Shown: positions 34,285 to 43,625, numbered from the stretch's first letter. The stretch: DNA of 64,000 bases from an uncultured Lachnospiraceae bacterium (GCA_902476265.1 CABSCP010000027.1:1-64000), one strand, 5' to 3'. Notes: generated from the letters alone by a model not told the origin. Numbers and translations are program-made.

Positions 34285-35982
34285 ATGAATCGTAAAGCGA
34301 CGAAAGTGACGGTATGTGCGGTAGCGGCGGCGATGCTGCTTTCCGGCAGCCAATACCATACAGCAGATGCAGCGCCGACTGTAGCGGCATTCCTTCCGGC
34401 AGCAGGGCTTGGACTTGTTTTGGACGAGGGCACTTCCATTGCCAAGATCCGCGAGGATGTTAAGAAAAAGAAAGCGGCGAAGGAAGAAGAGAAAAAGAGA
34501 CAGCAGAAGCTTCTCATGAGCGCCGGGGAAAGAGAAACCAAAGAACCTGGCAGCGATAGATTGAGTTCTGCAGCAGAGAGCAGTGAGATTTTTGAATCTG
34601 CCACAGACGATAAGAAGGAAACAGAGACCGTACTGCCCACGAAAGTGCCGGTAACGGAAGAGGCGGAGAGTACAGAAGAGAAAACAGCAGAGAATTCAAC
34701 GGCAGAAGAAACGTCCAAGGAAACGGAGAGCGCCGATAGGGAAACCGAATCAAAAAAGGAAGAAGAGACGGGAAGCAGGGAAACCGAATCGGAATCAGAG
34801 ACTACGGAGCCTGAGATTGTAGAGGCCGTGGAACCGGAGATAAAGGAACCGGAAACAAAGATTTCCGAGGAAGAAGAGAAAAAAGAAGAAAAGAAAGAAA
34901 CCCTGATCATTGCCCAGGTCAATGATTATGTGAATATCCGCAATACCCCGGGCACAGAGGGCGAAGTGGTGGGCAAGCTGTATAACAATTCCGTGGGCAC
35001 ACTGCTTTCTTCCAAAGACGGCTGGTATAAGATGAAATCCGGCAACGTAGAAGGATATGTAAAAGCGGAGTATTTCAAATCCGGATCGGAAGCCAAAAAG
35101 ATCGCGGATGAGGTCGGCAATAAAGTTGCAACCGTCAATACGGAAACGCTGAAGGTCAGAAAAGAAGCCTCCCTGGATGCAAGCGTGCTGGGCCTGGTGC
35201 CCGGCGGCGAAGAACTGACGGTTACGGATGAGGAGAACGGTTTCGTCAAGGTCAGCATCGAAGAAGGCGATGGATGGGTATCCGCCGATTATGTGGATGT
35301 AGAGACGGAATATGTGACGGCAGAGTCCGTTGAAGAAGAAAAAGCGAGACTGGAAAAAGAAGAAAAGGCCAAAGAAGAAGCGAGAAAAGCGGCTCAGGCG
35401 GCAGAAGAGAAGCTTCGTGCAGAAGAAAAGAAGCGCGAAGAAGAGAAGAAAGCCGAAGAGCAGAAAAAAGAGGAAGCAGAATCCGGGGAAGATTCTGAGG
35501 ATTCCGGTTCGGAAGAAGCTTCTTCGGCAGAAGAAGTGAAGGAAGAGGACGCTGCAGTACAGGAGCCTGCAAAAGAAGAACCCGTTAAGGAAGAGGCGAA
35601 AAAGGAAGTCAGCGCACCCAGCCTTTCCTCCGGCGGCAGCTTAGGTTCCGCAGTTGCCAACTATGCCACACAGTTTGTGGGAAATCCTTATGTATATGGC
35701 GGTACAAGCCTGACAAACGGGGCGGACTGTTCCGGATTTGTCATGAGTGTTTACAAGAACTTCGGTGTGTCACTGCCCCACTCTTCTTCGGCGGACAGAC
35801 ATGTGGGCTATCATGTGGGAAGCCTTTCCGAAGCCCAGCCGGGGGATCTGGTTTGCTATTCCGGACATGTGGGCATTTACATCGGCGGCGGACAGATCGT
35901 GCATGCAAGTACGGAAAAGACAGGAATCAAGATTTCGGATGCCAGCTACAGAAGTCCCGTAGCCATCAGAAGAATTTTTTAA
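34285..35982 (+). CDS. Secreted NlpC/P60 peptidoglycan hydrolase with two SH3 domains
   Basis: Cuts the stem peptide of peptidoglycan (gamma-D-Glu-diamino acid endopeptidase type). 565 residues from the ATG at 34285 with GGGGGAG upstream. The signal peptide is at about 1-30 (cleavage near ADAAP). A long Glu/Lys/Thr low-complexity coiled region reaches residue 205. Two bacterial SH3 domains follow (QVNDYVNIRNTPGTEGEVVG and VNTETLKVRKEASLDASVLG), then a second Glu/Lys-rich linker and the catalytic domain from about 455. Catalytic Cys482 is in NGADCSGFVMS, with His in SGHVGIYIGGG and a third polar residue in QIVHAST. Own promoter and terminator. Likely role in cell separation or wall turnover. 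Confidence 0.93.
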   Translation: MNRKATKVTVCAVAAAMLLSGSQYHTADAAPTVAAFLPAAGLGLVLDEGTSIAKIREDVKKKKAAKEEEKKRQQKLLMSAGERETKEPGSDRLSSAAESSEIFESATDDKKETETVLPTKVPVTEEAESTEEKTAENSTAEETSKETESADRETESKKEEETGSRETESESETTEPEIVEAVEPEIKEPETKISEEEEKKEEKKETLIIAQVNDYVNIRNTPGTEGEVVGKLYNNSVGTLLSSKDGWYKMKSGNVEGYVKAEYFKSGSEAKKIADEVGNKVATVNTETLKVRKEASLDASVLGLVPGGEELTVTDEENGFVKVSIEEGDGWVSADYVDVETEYVTAESVEEEKARLEKEEKAKEEARKAAQAAEEKLRAEEKKREEEKKAEEQKKEEAESGEDSEDSGSEEASSAEEVKEEDAAVQEPAKEEPVKEEAKKEVSAPSLSSGGSLGSAVANYATQFVGNPYVYGGTSLTNGADCSGFVMSVYKNFGVSLPHSSSADRHVGYHVGSLSEAQPGDLVCYSGHVGIYIGGGQIVHASTEKTGIKISDASYRSPVAIRRIF

Positions 35983-35995
35983 GAACAGATATGCG

Positions 35996-36027
35996 ATGAA
36001 AAAGGAACGTTACGCGTTCCTTTTTCA
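35996..36027 (+). terminator. Terminator after the NlpC/P60 gene
   Basis: ATGAAAAAGGAACG pairs with CGTTCCTTTTTCAT around a short loop. Confidence 0.85.
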
Positions 36028-36056
36028 TTGAGAAAAAAAGGAAACTGCGGTATACT
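36028..36056 (+). promoter_or_regulatory. Promoter of the DUF5722-like gene
   Basis: TTGAGA at 36028-36033, 17-base spacer, TATACT at 36051-36056. Confidence 0.6.
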
Positions 36057-36143
36057 AAAGACATCTGCGCGGGAAATTCGTGTCGATATCCGTAGTTTTG
36101 CGTAAAAAAGACAGCGGAATAAAAGAAAAAGGAGAGGGTGGAT

Positions 36144-37769
36144 ATGAGTTTTAAGAAAGGAAAAAAGAAAATCAGGATAACGCTGCTTGTGGCGGCGGCA
36201 GCATTTTTATGGCTGTTTTACGGAACTGCGCCGGTGATGGCGGCGGGAAAGCCGTGTGCTGTCACAACATGCCAGATCGGCGGCGGGACAGTTGCGGTGA
36301 AAGCGCATTCCACATCCCTGCCGGCCAGTGACGACGGTATCTATTATCTGTTTGCCGAACCGCTTTATGCGTCGGGAATCAATTCCCAAACTTATGTGGC
36401 GGCAGCGCCCATGGGGGTAGATGTGGCGTTTTCCGTGCCGCTTCTGGCGGGAAGCGCGGATTCCAGATTGTATTCCCAGTTTATCGTCGGGGTTTTGCAG
36501 AACGGAAAATATGTGGCGGTGAGCGACGGTCACTTCATCACGAATCCGGAAGCGCTGGCAACCCATACGGCAGGGCGCACACAAACAGCTTCTAAAAAGG
36601 GTCTTCTGGTGGATTCCGCTAAGCTGGCAGGAGCGGAGTTAAATGATCTGGGCGTGCGGCACGCGGTTTATAATCTTCCCATTTCCAATATATTCGGGCC
36701 TACTACGGACGGACATTATCCCACGGTCAACTATACATACAACGGGAAGAACTATCAGTTTAACGGCAGAGTGGTGGCGGAGTATGATAATATTTTCGGA
36801 ACCCTTTCCAAAAAAGGAATCTGTATTACAGCAGTCCTTTTAAACAATAACAACGGGCGTAACCCTCAGCTGCTTCATCCCCTGGCGCGCACCGGCGTTA
36901 CTTCCAATTATTATGCGTTCAACACGGCAGAACAGGGCGGAACAGAGGCGATTGCCGCCATCGGTTCCTTTTTGGGGCAGCGCTATTCCGGCGCCCACGG
37001 CAAAGTGGACAACTGGGTGGTGGGCAACGAAGTAAATGCCAAAAGCCAGTGGAATTATATGGCCTGCAATGATCTCAACACCTATGCCGCCGAGTATGGC
37101 AAAGCGGTCCGCCTGTTTTACAATGCCATCCGCAGTGAGAACGCAAATGCCAATGTTTACGCCTGCATCGACCAGCAGTGGAACCGGAGACGGAATGATC
37201 CCAATAATTTTGACGGAAAAGCCCTGCTGGATTCCATGAACAGCTGGATGACTGCTACGGGGAATATTAACTGGAGTCTTGCCTGCCATCCTTATCCGGT
37301 GCCCCTGACATTCGCACCCTTCTGGATGAATTCCGCTTATTACAGAGGTCTCGTACAGCATTCGGTTTCATCGCCTTTTGTGACCATGGAAAATATTGAA
37401 GTGCTCACCGATTATATGTGCCAGCCCCAGATGCTTTCGCCAAACGGACAGGTGCGTTCCATCATCGTCAGCGAAACCGGATATACGGCTGCCCAGGGGC
37501 AGGAACTGCAGGCCGCATGTTTTGCTCATGCGTATTTGACGGCCGCCTCCAACCAGCATATTGATGCGTTCATTCTGTCCCGGGAGACAGATGCGGCGGA
37601 GGAAATCGCCCAGGGCCTTTCTATGGGACTCACCAATCCCGACGGATCCCACAAGCTGATCTATGATTATTTTAAAAATATCGATACGCCCAAAGCCGGT
37701 CCTTATCTGGAGACGGCAAAGGCGCTGATCGGCATTACAGACTGGGGACAGATCATACAGAAAAGGTAA
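36144..37769 (+). CDS. Secreted DUF5722-like protein with glycosidase-type barrel
   Basis: 541 residues from the ATG at 36144; a GTG at 36138 is inside the ribosome site. Signal peptide: basic start then LLVAAAAFLWLFYGTAPVMA, cleavage near residue 34. An N-terminal beta domain of about 110 residues is followed by a barrel-like region with NWVVGNEVNAKSQWNYM and SIIVSETGYTAAQGQELQ. Those two Glu-bearing strands are placed like the acid/base and nucleophile of clan GH-A enzymes. The overall pattern matches what I know as DUF5722. No enzymatic activity is established for it. It stands alone between the wall hydrolase and the HPr-like gene. Confidence 0.72.
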   Translation: MSFKKGKKKIRITLLVAAAAFLWLFYGTAPVMAAGKPCAVTTCQIGGGTVAVKAHSTSLPASDDGIYYLFAEPLYASGINSQTYVAAAPMGVDVAFSVPLLAGSADSRLYSQFIVGVLQNGKYVAVSDGHFITNPEALATHTAGRTQTASKKGLLVDSAKLAGAELNDLGVRHAVYNLPISNIFGPTTDGHYPTVNYTYNGKNYQFNGRVVAEYDNIFGTLSKKGICITAVLLNNNNGRNPQLLHPLARTGVTSNYYAFNTAEQGGTEAIAAIGSFLGQRYSGAHGKVDNWVVGNEVNAKSQWNYMACNDLNTYAAEYGKAVRLFYNAIRSENANANVYACIDQQWNRRRNDPNNFDGKALLDSMNSWMTATGNINWSLACHPYPVPLTFAPFWMNSAYYRGLVQHSVSSPFVTMENIEVLTDYMCQPQMLSPNGQVRSIIVSETGYTAAQGQELQAACFAHAYLTAASNQHIDAFILSRETDAAEEIAQGLSMGLTNPDGSHKLIYDYFKNIDTPKAGPYLETAKALIGITDWGQIIQKR

Positions 37770-37801
37770 AGAAAACGGAGACAGCCGTCCGGCCGGAAGG
37801 A

Positions 37802-38059
37802 TTATAAAAGAGTCGGACATTGGGTTTCCAAAAGACGTTTCACCTTTTTTTCATCGGGACCGGCAATCATAAATTCCAGAAGATCACCGGGCTGTGCGCA
37901 CAGTTCCATGAGGGAAAGCGGATCTTTTGCATCCGCCCATATATGGTTACAGGATACGGATACTGTGCTTTCTGCACGGGAAAGGAGTGTGCAGAGCAGC
38001 GCGCTGGTCCTGGCATGAAGGCCTTCCGGGGTTTTGATTCTGTAAGTGTAAGTTTGCAT
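37802..38059 (-). CDS. HPr-family phosphocarrier paralogue with Asp46
   Basis: 85 residues from the ATG at 38059 (AGGGAG upstream). It aligns without gaps to HPr: His15 lies in PEGLHARTS, so PEP-dependent phosphotransfer is possible. Two key positions differ from the classical protein. Pro18 is Thr, and the regulatory Ser46 (normally in KSIMGVM) is Asp in AKDPLSLMEL. Asp at 46 resembles permanent serine phosphorylation, which in HPr lowers phosphotransfer from Enzyme I and favours CcpA binding. It lies just before the beta-glucoside PTS operon on the opposite strand. Likely a regulatory or dedicated HPr rather than the housekeeping one. Confidence 0.85.
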   Translation of the reverse strand: MQTYTYRIKTPEGLHARTSALLCTLLSRAESTVSVSCNHIWADAKDPLSLMELCAQPGDLLEFMIAGPDEKKVKRLLETQCPTLL

Positions 38060-38154
38060 GTGAGCTCCCTGTGTGCAATATGGGTTAACGGGATCGGCCA
38101 AATCTTATTCTGCAGTTTCTACCGTCATTTTATCATAGAACTTTGACAGAGTCA

Positions 38155-38183
38155 TTGACAAATGGTAATTTATTTGGTAGTAT
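38155..38183 (+). promoter_or_regulatory. Promoter of the beta-glucoside PTS operon
   Basis: TTGACA at 38155-38160, 17-base spacer, TAGTAT at 38178-38183. Confidence 0.7.
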
Positions 38184-38205
38184 AGAGAAAAGTTTATAAA
38201 CGTGA

Positions 38206-38268
38206 GGTTAGTGATTGCAGGAGCAAGCTGGACCTATTCGTATTTTGCGATACGAGTAGGTCTTTTTT
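38206..38268 (+). promoter_or_regulatory. RAT-like element overlapping a leader terminator
   Basis: GGTTAGTGATTGC-AGGA-GCAA and CTGGACC (38206-38234) fold into a stem with internal loops like a BglG-type RAT. Its last four bases are the start of a terminator, GACCTATTCGTAT paired with ATACGAGTAGGTC (38231-38262), followed by TTTTTT. This is the usual mutually exclusive arrangement and sits just before an antiterminator gene, so autoregulation is expected. The primary sequence departs from the textbook RAT. Confidence 0.7.
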
Positions 38269-38289
38269 ATTTCTTTAGGGGGTGAAGGA

Positions 38290-39135
38290 GTGAAGATAAC
38301 GAGGGTGCTCAACAACAACGCTGTTTTGGGAGAAGAGAAGGGAAATCAGCTGCTCTTGATGGGTCTGTCCGTCGGGTATCAGAAAAAGCCGGGAATGCGT
38401 GTGGATGAAGCTAAGGTGGAACATCGTTTTCTTTTGACGGATCCGGCCAGCAGCCATCTGCTCGAGCAAATATACCGGACGATTCCGGAGGAATATTTCA
38501 CCTTTACAGGAGAAATGCTGGAGCAGGTCAGCGACAGGCTGCATTACGATTTTAACGGAAATCTGCTGGTACATCTGACGGATCATATTTTTACTGCGAC
38601 AGAGCGCTGCAGGGAAGGGGTGACGGTAAATAATGCGCTTCTTCTGGATATTGAACAGTATTATCCGGAGGAGTATGCGGCTGCGCTGATGGTGGTGGAA
38701 AAGCTGAATGAGAAATTTTCGGTGAGTCTGGGAGAGGAGGAAGCGGGATTTATCACCTTTCATTTTCTGGAAGCGGAACTGGAATTAAAGGATGCGCTGT
38801 CGGAGATCAAAATGATTACCACCATTTTGAACCGGGCGGTGAAGATCGTTAAGGATTATTTTGCAATGGAGTTTGATACGGGCTCCATGGCGTATTCCCG
38901 TTTTCTGGTACATCTGAAATTTCTGGCCCAGAGAGCGGTGCGCAAAATTCATGTGCGGGATACCGTAGATGAAGAGCTTTTGAACATGGTGCGGTCGAAG
39001 TATCACAGAGAGGCGGATTGCGCGGAACACATCATTGCCTACATCAGAAAGGATTTTCATTTTGAACCCAGTGGGTTTGAAACATTATATTTAACCATGC
39101 ACATTTCAAGAGTAACAAAGGAGGGGTTACCATGA
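38290..39135 (+). CDS. BglG/LicT-family transcription antiterminator
   Basis: 281 residues starting at a GTG with GGGGGTGAAGG upstream. The N-terminal CAT RNA-binding domain begins MKITRVLNNNAVLGEEKGNQ. PRD1 contains HLTDHIF and PRD2 contains a final YLTMHISRV. It is the first gene of an operon with EIIBC and GH1 and should act on the RAT-like leader just upstream. Its stop overlaps the EIIBC start (ATGA). Several PRD histidines appear replaced compared with the paralogue at 33162, so its phosphorylation control may differ. Confidence 0.92.
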   Translation: MKITRVLNNNAVLGEEKGNQLLLMGLSVGYQKKPGMRVDEAKVEHRFLLTDPASSHLLEQIYRTIPEEYFTFTGEMLEQVSDRLHYDFNGNLLVHLTDHIFTATERCREGVTVNNALLLDIEQYYPEEYAAALMVVEKLNEKFSVSLGEEEAGFITFHFLEAELELKDALSEIKMITTILNRAVKIVKDYFAMEFDTGSMAYSRFLVHLKFLAQRAVRKIHVRDTVDEELLNMVRSKYHREADCAEHIIAYIRKDFHFEPSGFETLYLTMHISRVTKEGLP

Positions 39136-40502
39136 AGGACAAAAGAGAAACGGCACAGCAGATTGTAGAGGCGCTGGGCGGAAAAGAAAACATTATTCAT
39201 CTCACCAACTGCATGACCAGACTGCGTTTTACATTGAGAGAGGAGGGGAAGGCGGACCGCAACAGAATTGAGCAGATCGACGGGGTGCGCGGGGTTGCGG
39301 TGAGCGGCGGCATTTATCAGGTCATCATCGGAACGGACGTAGACATTGTCTGCAAGGAAATCAAGGAACATTATCTGGATGAAACACGGGAAGGGGAAGA
39401 GGAAAAAGAAGGCGGGGAAAAGAAAGGACCCATATCCAGAGGGCTGGATGTGGTGAGCGCCACCCTTTCCCCTCTGATTCCGGTCATCATGGGAGCGGCT
39501 TTTATTTCCATTCTCGCGACGATTCTGCAGCTTGCAGGACTGCTCACCACAGAATCAACCACGTACCGGCTGTTGACAAAAATGTCGGATGCGGTATACT
39601 ATTTTTTCCCGGTGTTGGTGGCCTGGAGCTTTGCAGACCGGCTGAAATGCAATAAAGCCATTGCGATAGCGGCGGCATGTTTTTTGCTGCTGCCGGATTT
39701 CATGGCCCTGTTTGGGGAAGGCGGAGAGCTTGCTGTGACCTTGTTTGGGATTCCGGTGAAGTTCGTATCCTATTCCAAACAGATCATTCCGATTTTCCTG
39801 GCGGTGCTGTGCCAGAAATATATTGAAAAAGGCGTCTACAAGATTATTCCAAAGGTCATCCGTACAATGGTAGGCTCCGGCCTTGTGATGATTTTTACCA
39901 TCGGTATTTCTATTTTGGTATGCGGTCCGCTGGGCGCACTGGCCACGGAAGGCATCAACGCGGCCATTTATTTTGTGGTGGACAAATGCGGCTGGGGGGC
40001 AATCCCCATCATCGCATTTATCAATCCGATCCTGCTGGGGACAGGCCTTGGAACGGCCAACTTCCCGATTATGCTGATGAGCTATATGAATAACGGGTAT
40101 GAAGCGCTGATCCTTCCGGCGGCGCTGGCCGGGAATGCAGCTCAGGCGGGTGTAGGTCTTGCGATCGCGCTGAAAACAAAGAACGGCCATCTCAAAGAAG
40201 TGTCTAATGAGTGCGCGGTGACGGCGCTGATGGGCATTACGGAGCCCATCATCTTTTCCGTACATTACCGCCTGCGGCGCACCCTTTTAATCAGTATGGT
40301 CGCCGGCGCTATCGCGGCCGTTCTGCCGGGCATCACGCATGTCAAATGCTATGTGCTGGCAACCGGCGTTTTCTCTCTGCCGGGATATTTGGCGGGGGGA
40401 ACCTTTAACTTTGTCATGGCCTGTCTGAGCATTGTGCTGGGAATCGCGGTGGGATTTGTGCTGACCTGGATCGCAGGGTTTAAAGATCCGGAAAAATTCT
40501 AG
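39132..40502 (+). CDS. PTS beta-glucoside-type EIIBC permease
   Basis: Sugar permease of 456 residues with EIIB at about 1-90, phosphocysteine in LTNCMTRLRFTL, and an EIIC membrane domain at about 105-450 with GITEPIIFSV. There is no EIIA domain at the C-terminus, which ends GFKDPEKF. Phosphate must therefore come from an EIIA elsewhere; the EIIA domain of the glucose-type permease at 30874 is a candidate. The operon partner is a 6-phospho-beta-glucosidase, so the imported sugar is probably a beta-glucoside such as cellobiose, arbutin or salicin. Confidence 0.92.
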   Translation: MKDKRETAQQIVEALGGKENIIHLTNCMTRLRFTLREEGKADRNRIEQIDGVRGVAVSGGIYQVIIGTDVDIVCKEIKEHYLDETREGEEEKEGGEKKGPISRGLDVVSATLSPLIPVIMGAAFISILATILQLAGLLTTESTTYRLLTKMSDAVYYFFPVLVAWSFADRLKCNKAIAIAAACFLLLPDFMALFGEGGELAVTLFGIPVKFVSYSKQIIPIFLAVLCQKYIEKGVYKIIPKVIRTMVGSGLVMIFTIGISILVCGPLGALATEGINAAIYFVVDKCGWGAIPIIAFINPILLGTGLGTANFPIMLMSYMNNGYEALILPAALAGNAAQAGVGLAIALKTKNGHLKEVSNECAVTALMGITEPIIFSVHYRLRRTLLISMVAGAIAAVLPGITHVKCYVLATGVFSLPGYLAGGTFNFVMACLSIVLGIAVGFVLTWIAGFKDPEKF

Positions 40503-40513
40503 GAGGGATTATG

Positions 40514-41893
40514 ATGCAAAAATGTCTTTGGGGAGCGGCCATGTCTGCCGGACAGGCGGAAGGCGCTTATCTGACGGACGGAAAAGGACTTTCCGTATTT
40601 GATACGCTGGATCAGAGCAGGGACCGGGCGGTGAAACGGTTTCCCTGTCCGCAGGAAGGAGTCTTTTATCCCAGCCATGAAGCGGTGGATTTTTACCATC
40701 ACATGGAAGAGGATATCCGGCTGATGAAGGAATGCGGCCTGCAGTGCTTCCGCACTTCGTTTTCCTGGTCCAGAATTTTTCCCACGGGTCTAGAGGAAGA
40801 ACCCAATGAAGCCGGACTTCTCTTTTATGACAGGATGATTGACTTATGCCTGTCCTATGGAATAGAACCGATTATCACGCTGAGTCATCTGGAAATGCCC
40901 TATGCGCTTTTTGACGCCTTCGGCTGGGAGGATAAGCGCTGCATTGATAGCTATCTGCGGTATGCAAAAACTGTATTCTGCCGTTTCAAGGGAAGAATTA
41001 AGTATTATATCACTTTTAACGAAATCAACTGTACCATTCATTTTCCGCTGATTGTGGGAGTGGGAACGGACAGGAGCAGCCATAAGCTGCAGTGCCGGTA
41101 TCAGGCGACCCACAATGTTATGGTGGCAAACTGCAGAGCCATAAAACTGCTGAGGGAAATTGACCCTCAGGCCCAAATAGGCGCCATGACCGCTTACGGC
41201 CCGGTATATCCCCTGACGCCGGCCCCGGAGGATGTAAAAAAAGCGGAGGAAGTGGAACGGGCAAACCTGTTTGTATCCGACGTTTTGGTGAGAGGACATT
41301 ATCCTTACTATATGAACCGTTTTTTTGCTCAACATCATATTGTACTGGATGTGACGGAGGAAGAAAAAAAGCTGATCTATGAAAACCGGATCGATTTTCT
41401 GGCTATGAGTTATTATAATACCAATGCGGAGACAGCCGGAAAAGACGGAAAGGCTTCCGGCGGCAACCTCTTTGGCGGCGTGAAAAACCCCTATTTGGAA
41501 GAGACGGAATGGGGATGGCAGATCGATCCTCTGGGAATCCGCATATTATTAAACCGGCTGGCCGAGCGCTACGATAATTTCCCGCTGATGATCGTGGAAA
41601 ACGGGATCGGCGCGAAGGACGTGCCCGAAAACGGTCAGATCCATGACAGTTACCGGATTGATTATTTAAAAGCGCATATCGGGCAGGTACAGGAAGCCCT
41701 CCGGGATGGGGTCTGCCTGCTGGCCTATACCATGTGGAGCTTCACGGATCTGATTTCCGCCAGCGGGGGACAGATGTCAAAACGTTATGGCCTGGTATAT
41801 GTGGACCGGGACGATGCCGGAAACGGCACTTTCAAAAGAATTCCAAAAGACAGCTTTTACTGGTTCCGGGATTTTTTGAAAGAGCAGAAATGA
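40514..41893 (+). CDS. GH1 6-phospho-beta-glucosidase
   Basis: Splits the 6-phosphorylated beta-glucoside delivered by the EIIBC encoded just upstream. 459 residues; the second of two adjacent ATGs fits the AGGAGG at 40501 better. Acid/base Glu170 is in TFNEIN and nucleophile Glu362 in IVENG; TSFSWSRIFP marks the barrel start. The phosphate-binding pattern S-x-x-x-x-x-x-K-x-Y near the end (SASGGQMSKRYGLVYVD) supports a phospho-sugar substrate. It is followed by a strong terminator. Confidence 0.92.
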   Translation: MQKCLWGAAMSAGQAEGAYLTDGKGLSVFDTLDQSRDRAVKRFPCPQEGVFYPSHEAVDFYHHMEEDIRLMKECGLQCFRTSFSWSRIFPTGLEEEPNEAGLLFYDRMIDLCLSYGIEPIITLSHLEMPYALFDAFGWEDKRCIDSYLRYAKTVFCRFKGRIKYYITFNEINCTIHFPLIVGVGTDRSSHKLQCRYQATHNVMVANCRAIKLLREIDPQAQIGAMTAYGPVYPLTPAPEDVKKAEEVERANLFVSDVLVRGHYPYYMNRFFAQHHIVLDVTEEEKKLIYENRIDFLAMSYYNTNAETAGKDGKASGGNLFGGVKNPYLEETEWGWQIDPLGIRILLNRLAERYDNFPLMIVENGIGAKDVPENGQIHDSYRIDYLKAHIGQVQEALRDGVCLLAYTMWSFTDLISASGGQMSKRYGLVYVDRDDAGNGTFKRIPKDSFYWFRDFLKEQK

Positions 41894-41913
41894 GCCTGTA
41901 ACTATTTCATCAT

Positions 41914-41959
41914 AAAAGAAGGACCGGCCTGTTGTTGGATTGTACAGGCCGGTTCTTTT
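41914..41959 (+). terminator. Terminator after the beta-glucoside operon
   Basis: AAAAGAAGGACCGGCCTGT pairs with ACAGGCCGGTTCTTTT. Confidence 0.9.
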
Positions 41960-42048
41960 ATGTCCCACCTTTTTATAAAGAAATAAAGTACTTTTGTCTG
42001 GACTTAACATATAAATATAAAATATTATATAAAAATCTAAAATACAGA

Positions 42049-42077
42049 TTGACAAATAATATCTCATATCCTACTAT
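42049..42077 (+). promoter_or_regulatory. Promoter of the arabinose operon
   Basis: TTGACA at 42049-42054, 17-base spacer, TACTAT at 42072-42077; the leader to araA is about 50 bases. A clear AraR-type palindrome is not seen. Confidence 0.75.
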
Positions 42078-42137
42078 AGAAATTAACAGGAGAGGATATC
42101 CATTTATACTATATTTTAACGAAGAAAGGGGATTTTC

Positions 42138-43625
42138 ATGAAAAACTACAAATTTTGGTTTGCCACAGGCTCACAGGACCTGTATGGGGAGGAATGTCTT
42201 GCCAAGGTTGCTGAGCATTCCAGAATCATCGTGGAGGAGCTCAACAAAACAGGACTGCTTCCCTACGAGGTGGTATGGAAACCGACACTGATCACAAATG
42301 ACGTGATCCGTAAACTGTTTAATGAAGCCAATGGGGACGAAGAATGCGCGGGCGTCATCACCTGGATGCACACCTTCTCTCCGGCCAAATCCTGGATTCT
42401 GGGACTGCAGGAATACAGAAAGCCGCTCTGCCATTTCCATACCCAGTTCAATCAGGAAATCCCCTATGATACCATCGATATGGACTTCATGAATGAAAAC
42501 CAGTCCGCCCACGGCGACAGGGAATACGGCCATATGGTGACCCGCATGGGGATTGAACGCAAGGTCATCATGGGACACTGGAGTGATGAAAAAGTGGTCC
42601 GCCGTCTGGCAGACTGGATGCGCACGGCGGTGGGCATCATGGAATCCAGCCACATCCGCGTGGCCAGAGTGGCGGACAACATGCGCAATGTGGCCGTTAC
42701 CGAAGGCGACAAGGTGGAAGCCCAGATGAAGTTCGGCTGGGAGATCGATGCGTATCCGGTGAACGAAATTGCGGAATACGTGGCGGATGTGAGCGAAGGC
42801 GATAGAAACGCCCTGGTGGAAGAGTATTACAGCAAATACCAGATTATCGATGAAGGCAGGGATGCAGAGGAGTTTCGCAGACACGTTGCGGTACAGGCCG
42901 GTATCGAAATCGGTTTTGAGCGTTTCCTGAAAGAAAAGGATTACCATGCCATTGTCACCCATTTCGGCGATCTGGGCGCGTTAAAGCAGCTGCCCGGACT
43001 GGCGATCCAGAGACTGATGGAAAAAGGTTACGGTTTCGGCGGGGAAGGGGACTGGAAGACAGCCGCCATGGTGCGTCTGATGAAAATCATGACACAGGGT
43101 ATGAAGGATGCAAAGGGAACTTCCTTCCTGGAGGATTACACCTACAACCTGGTGCCCGGAAAAGAAGGCATCCTGCAGGCCCATATGCTGGAGGTCTGCC
43201 CCTCCATTGCGGAAGGCCCCATCGGCATTAAGGTCTGCCCGCTGTCCATGGGAGACAGGGAAGATCCTGCAAGACTGGTGTTCACTTCAAAAGAGGGCAG
43301 CGGTATTGCCACTTCCCTGATCGATCTGGGGAACCGTTTCCGCCTGATCATCAATGAAGTGGACTGTAAAAAGGTGGAAAAGCCCATGCCCAAGCTTCCG
43401 GTGGCAACCAATTTCTGGACCCCTAAGCCCAATCTCACTGTGGGCGCGGAGAGCTGGATTTTAGCAGGCGGCGCGCACCATACCGCGTTTTCCTATGACC
43501 TGACCACGGAGCAGATGGCGGACTGGGCGGATGCCATGGGAATTGAGACCGTCATCATTGACGGGGATACTACCATCCGCGGCCTGAAAAACGAAATGAG
43601 ATGGAACGCGGCAGTGTACCGCTGA
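42138..43625 (+). CDS. araA: L-arabinose isomerase
   Basis: Converts L-arabinose to L-ribulose with Mn2+. 495 residues, the normal length. The start FWFATGSQDLYGEECL, TWMHTFSPAKSWI, the metal-binding region around GFGGEGDWKTAAM (near 296-308) and the C-terminal GGAHHTAFSYDL are family hallmarks. First gene of a six-gene arabinose/arabinan operon. Confidence 0.97.
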   Translation: MKNYKFWFATGSQDLYGEECLAKVAEHSRIIVEELNKTGLLPYEVVWKPTLITNDVIRKLFNEANGDEECAGVITWMHTFSPAKSWILGLQEYRKPLCHFHTQFNQEIPYDTIDMDFMNENQSAHGDREYGHMVTRMGIERKVIMGHWSDEKVVRRLADWMRTAVGIMESSHIRVARVADNMRNVAVTEGDKVEAQMKFGWEIDAYPVNEIAEYVADVSEGDRNALVEEYYSKYQIIDEGRDAEEFRRHVAVQAGIEIGFERFLKEKDYHAIVTHFGDLGALKQLPGLAIQRLMEKGYGFGGEGDWKTAAMVRLMKIMTQGMKDAKGTSFLEDYTYNLVPGKEGILQAHMLEVCPSIAEGPIGIKVCPLSMGDREDPARLVFTSKEGSGIATSLIDLGNRFRLIINEVDCKKVEKPMPKLPVATNFWTPKPNLTVGAESWILAGGAHHTAFSYDLTTEQMADWADAMGIETVIIDGDTTIRGLKNEMRWNAAVYR

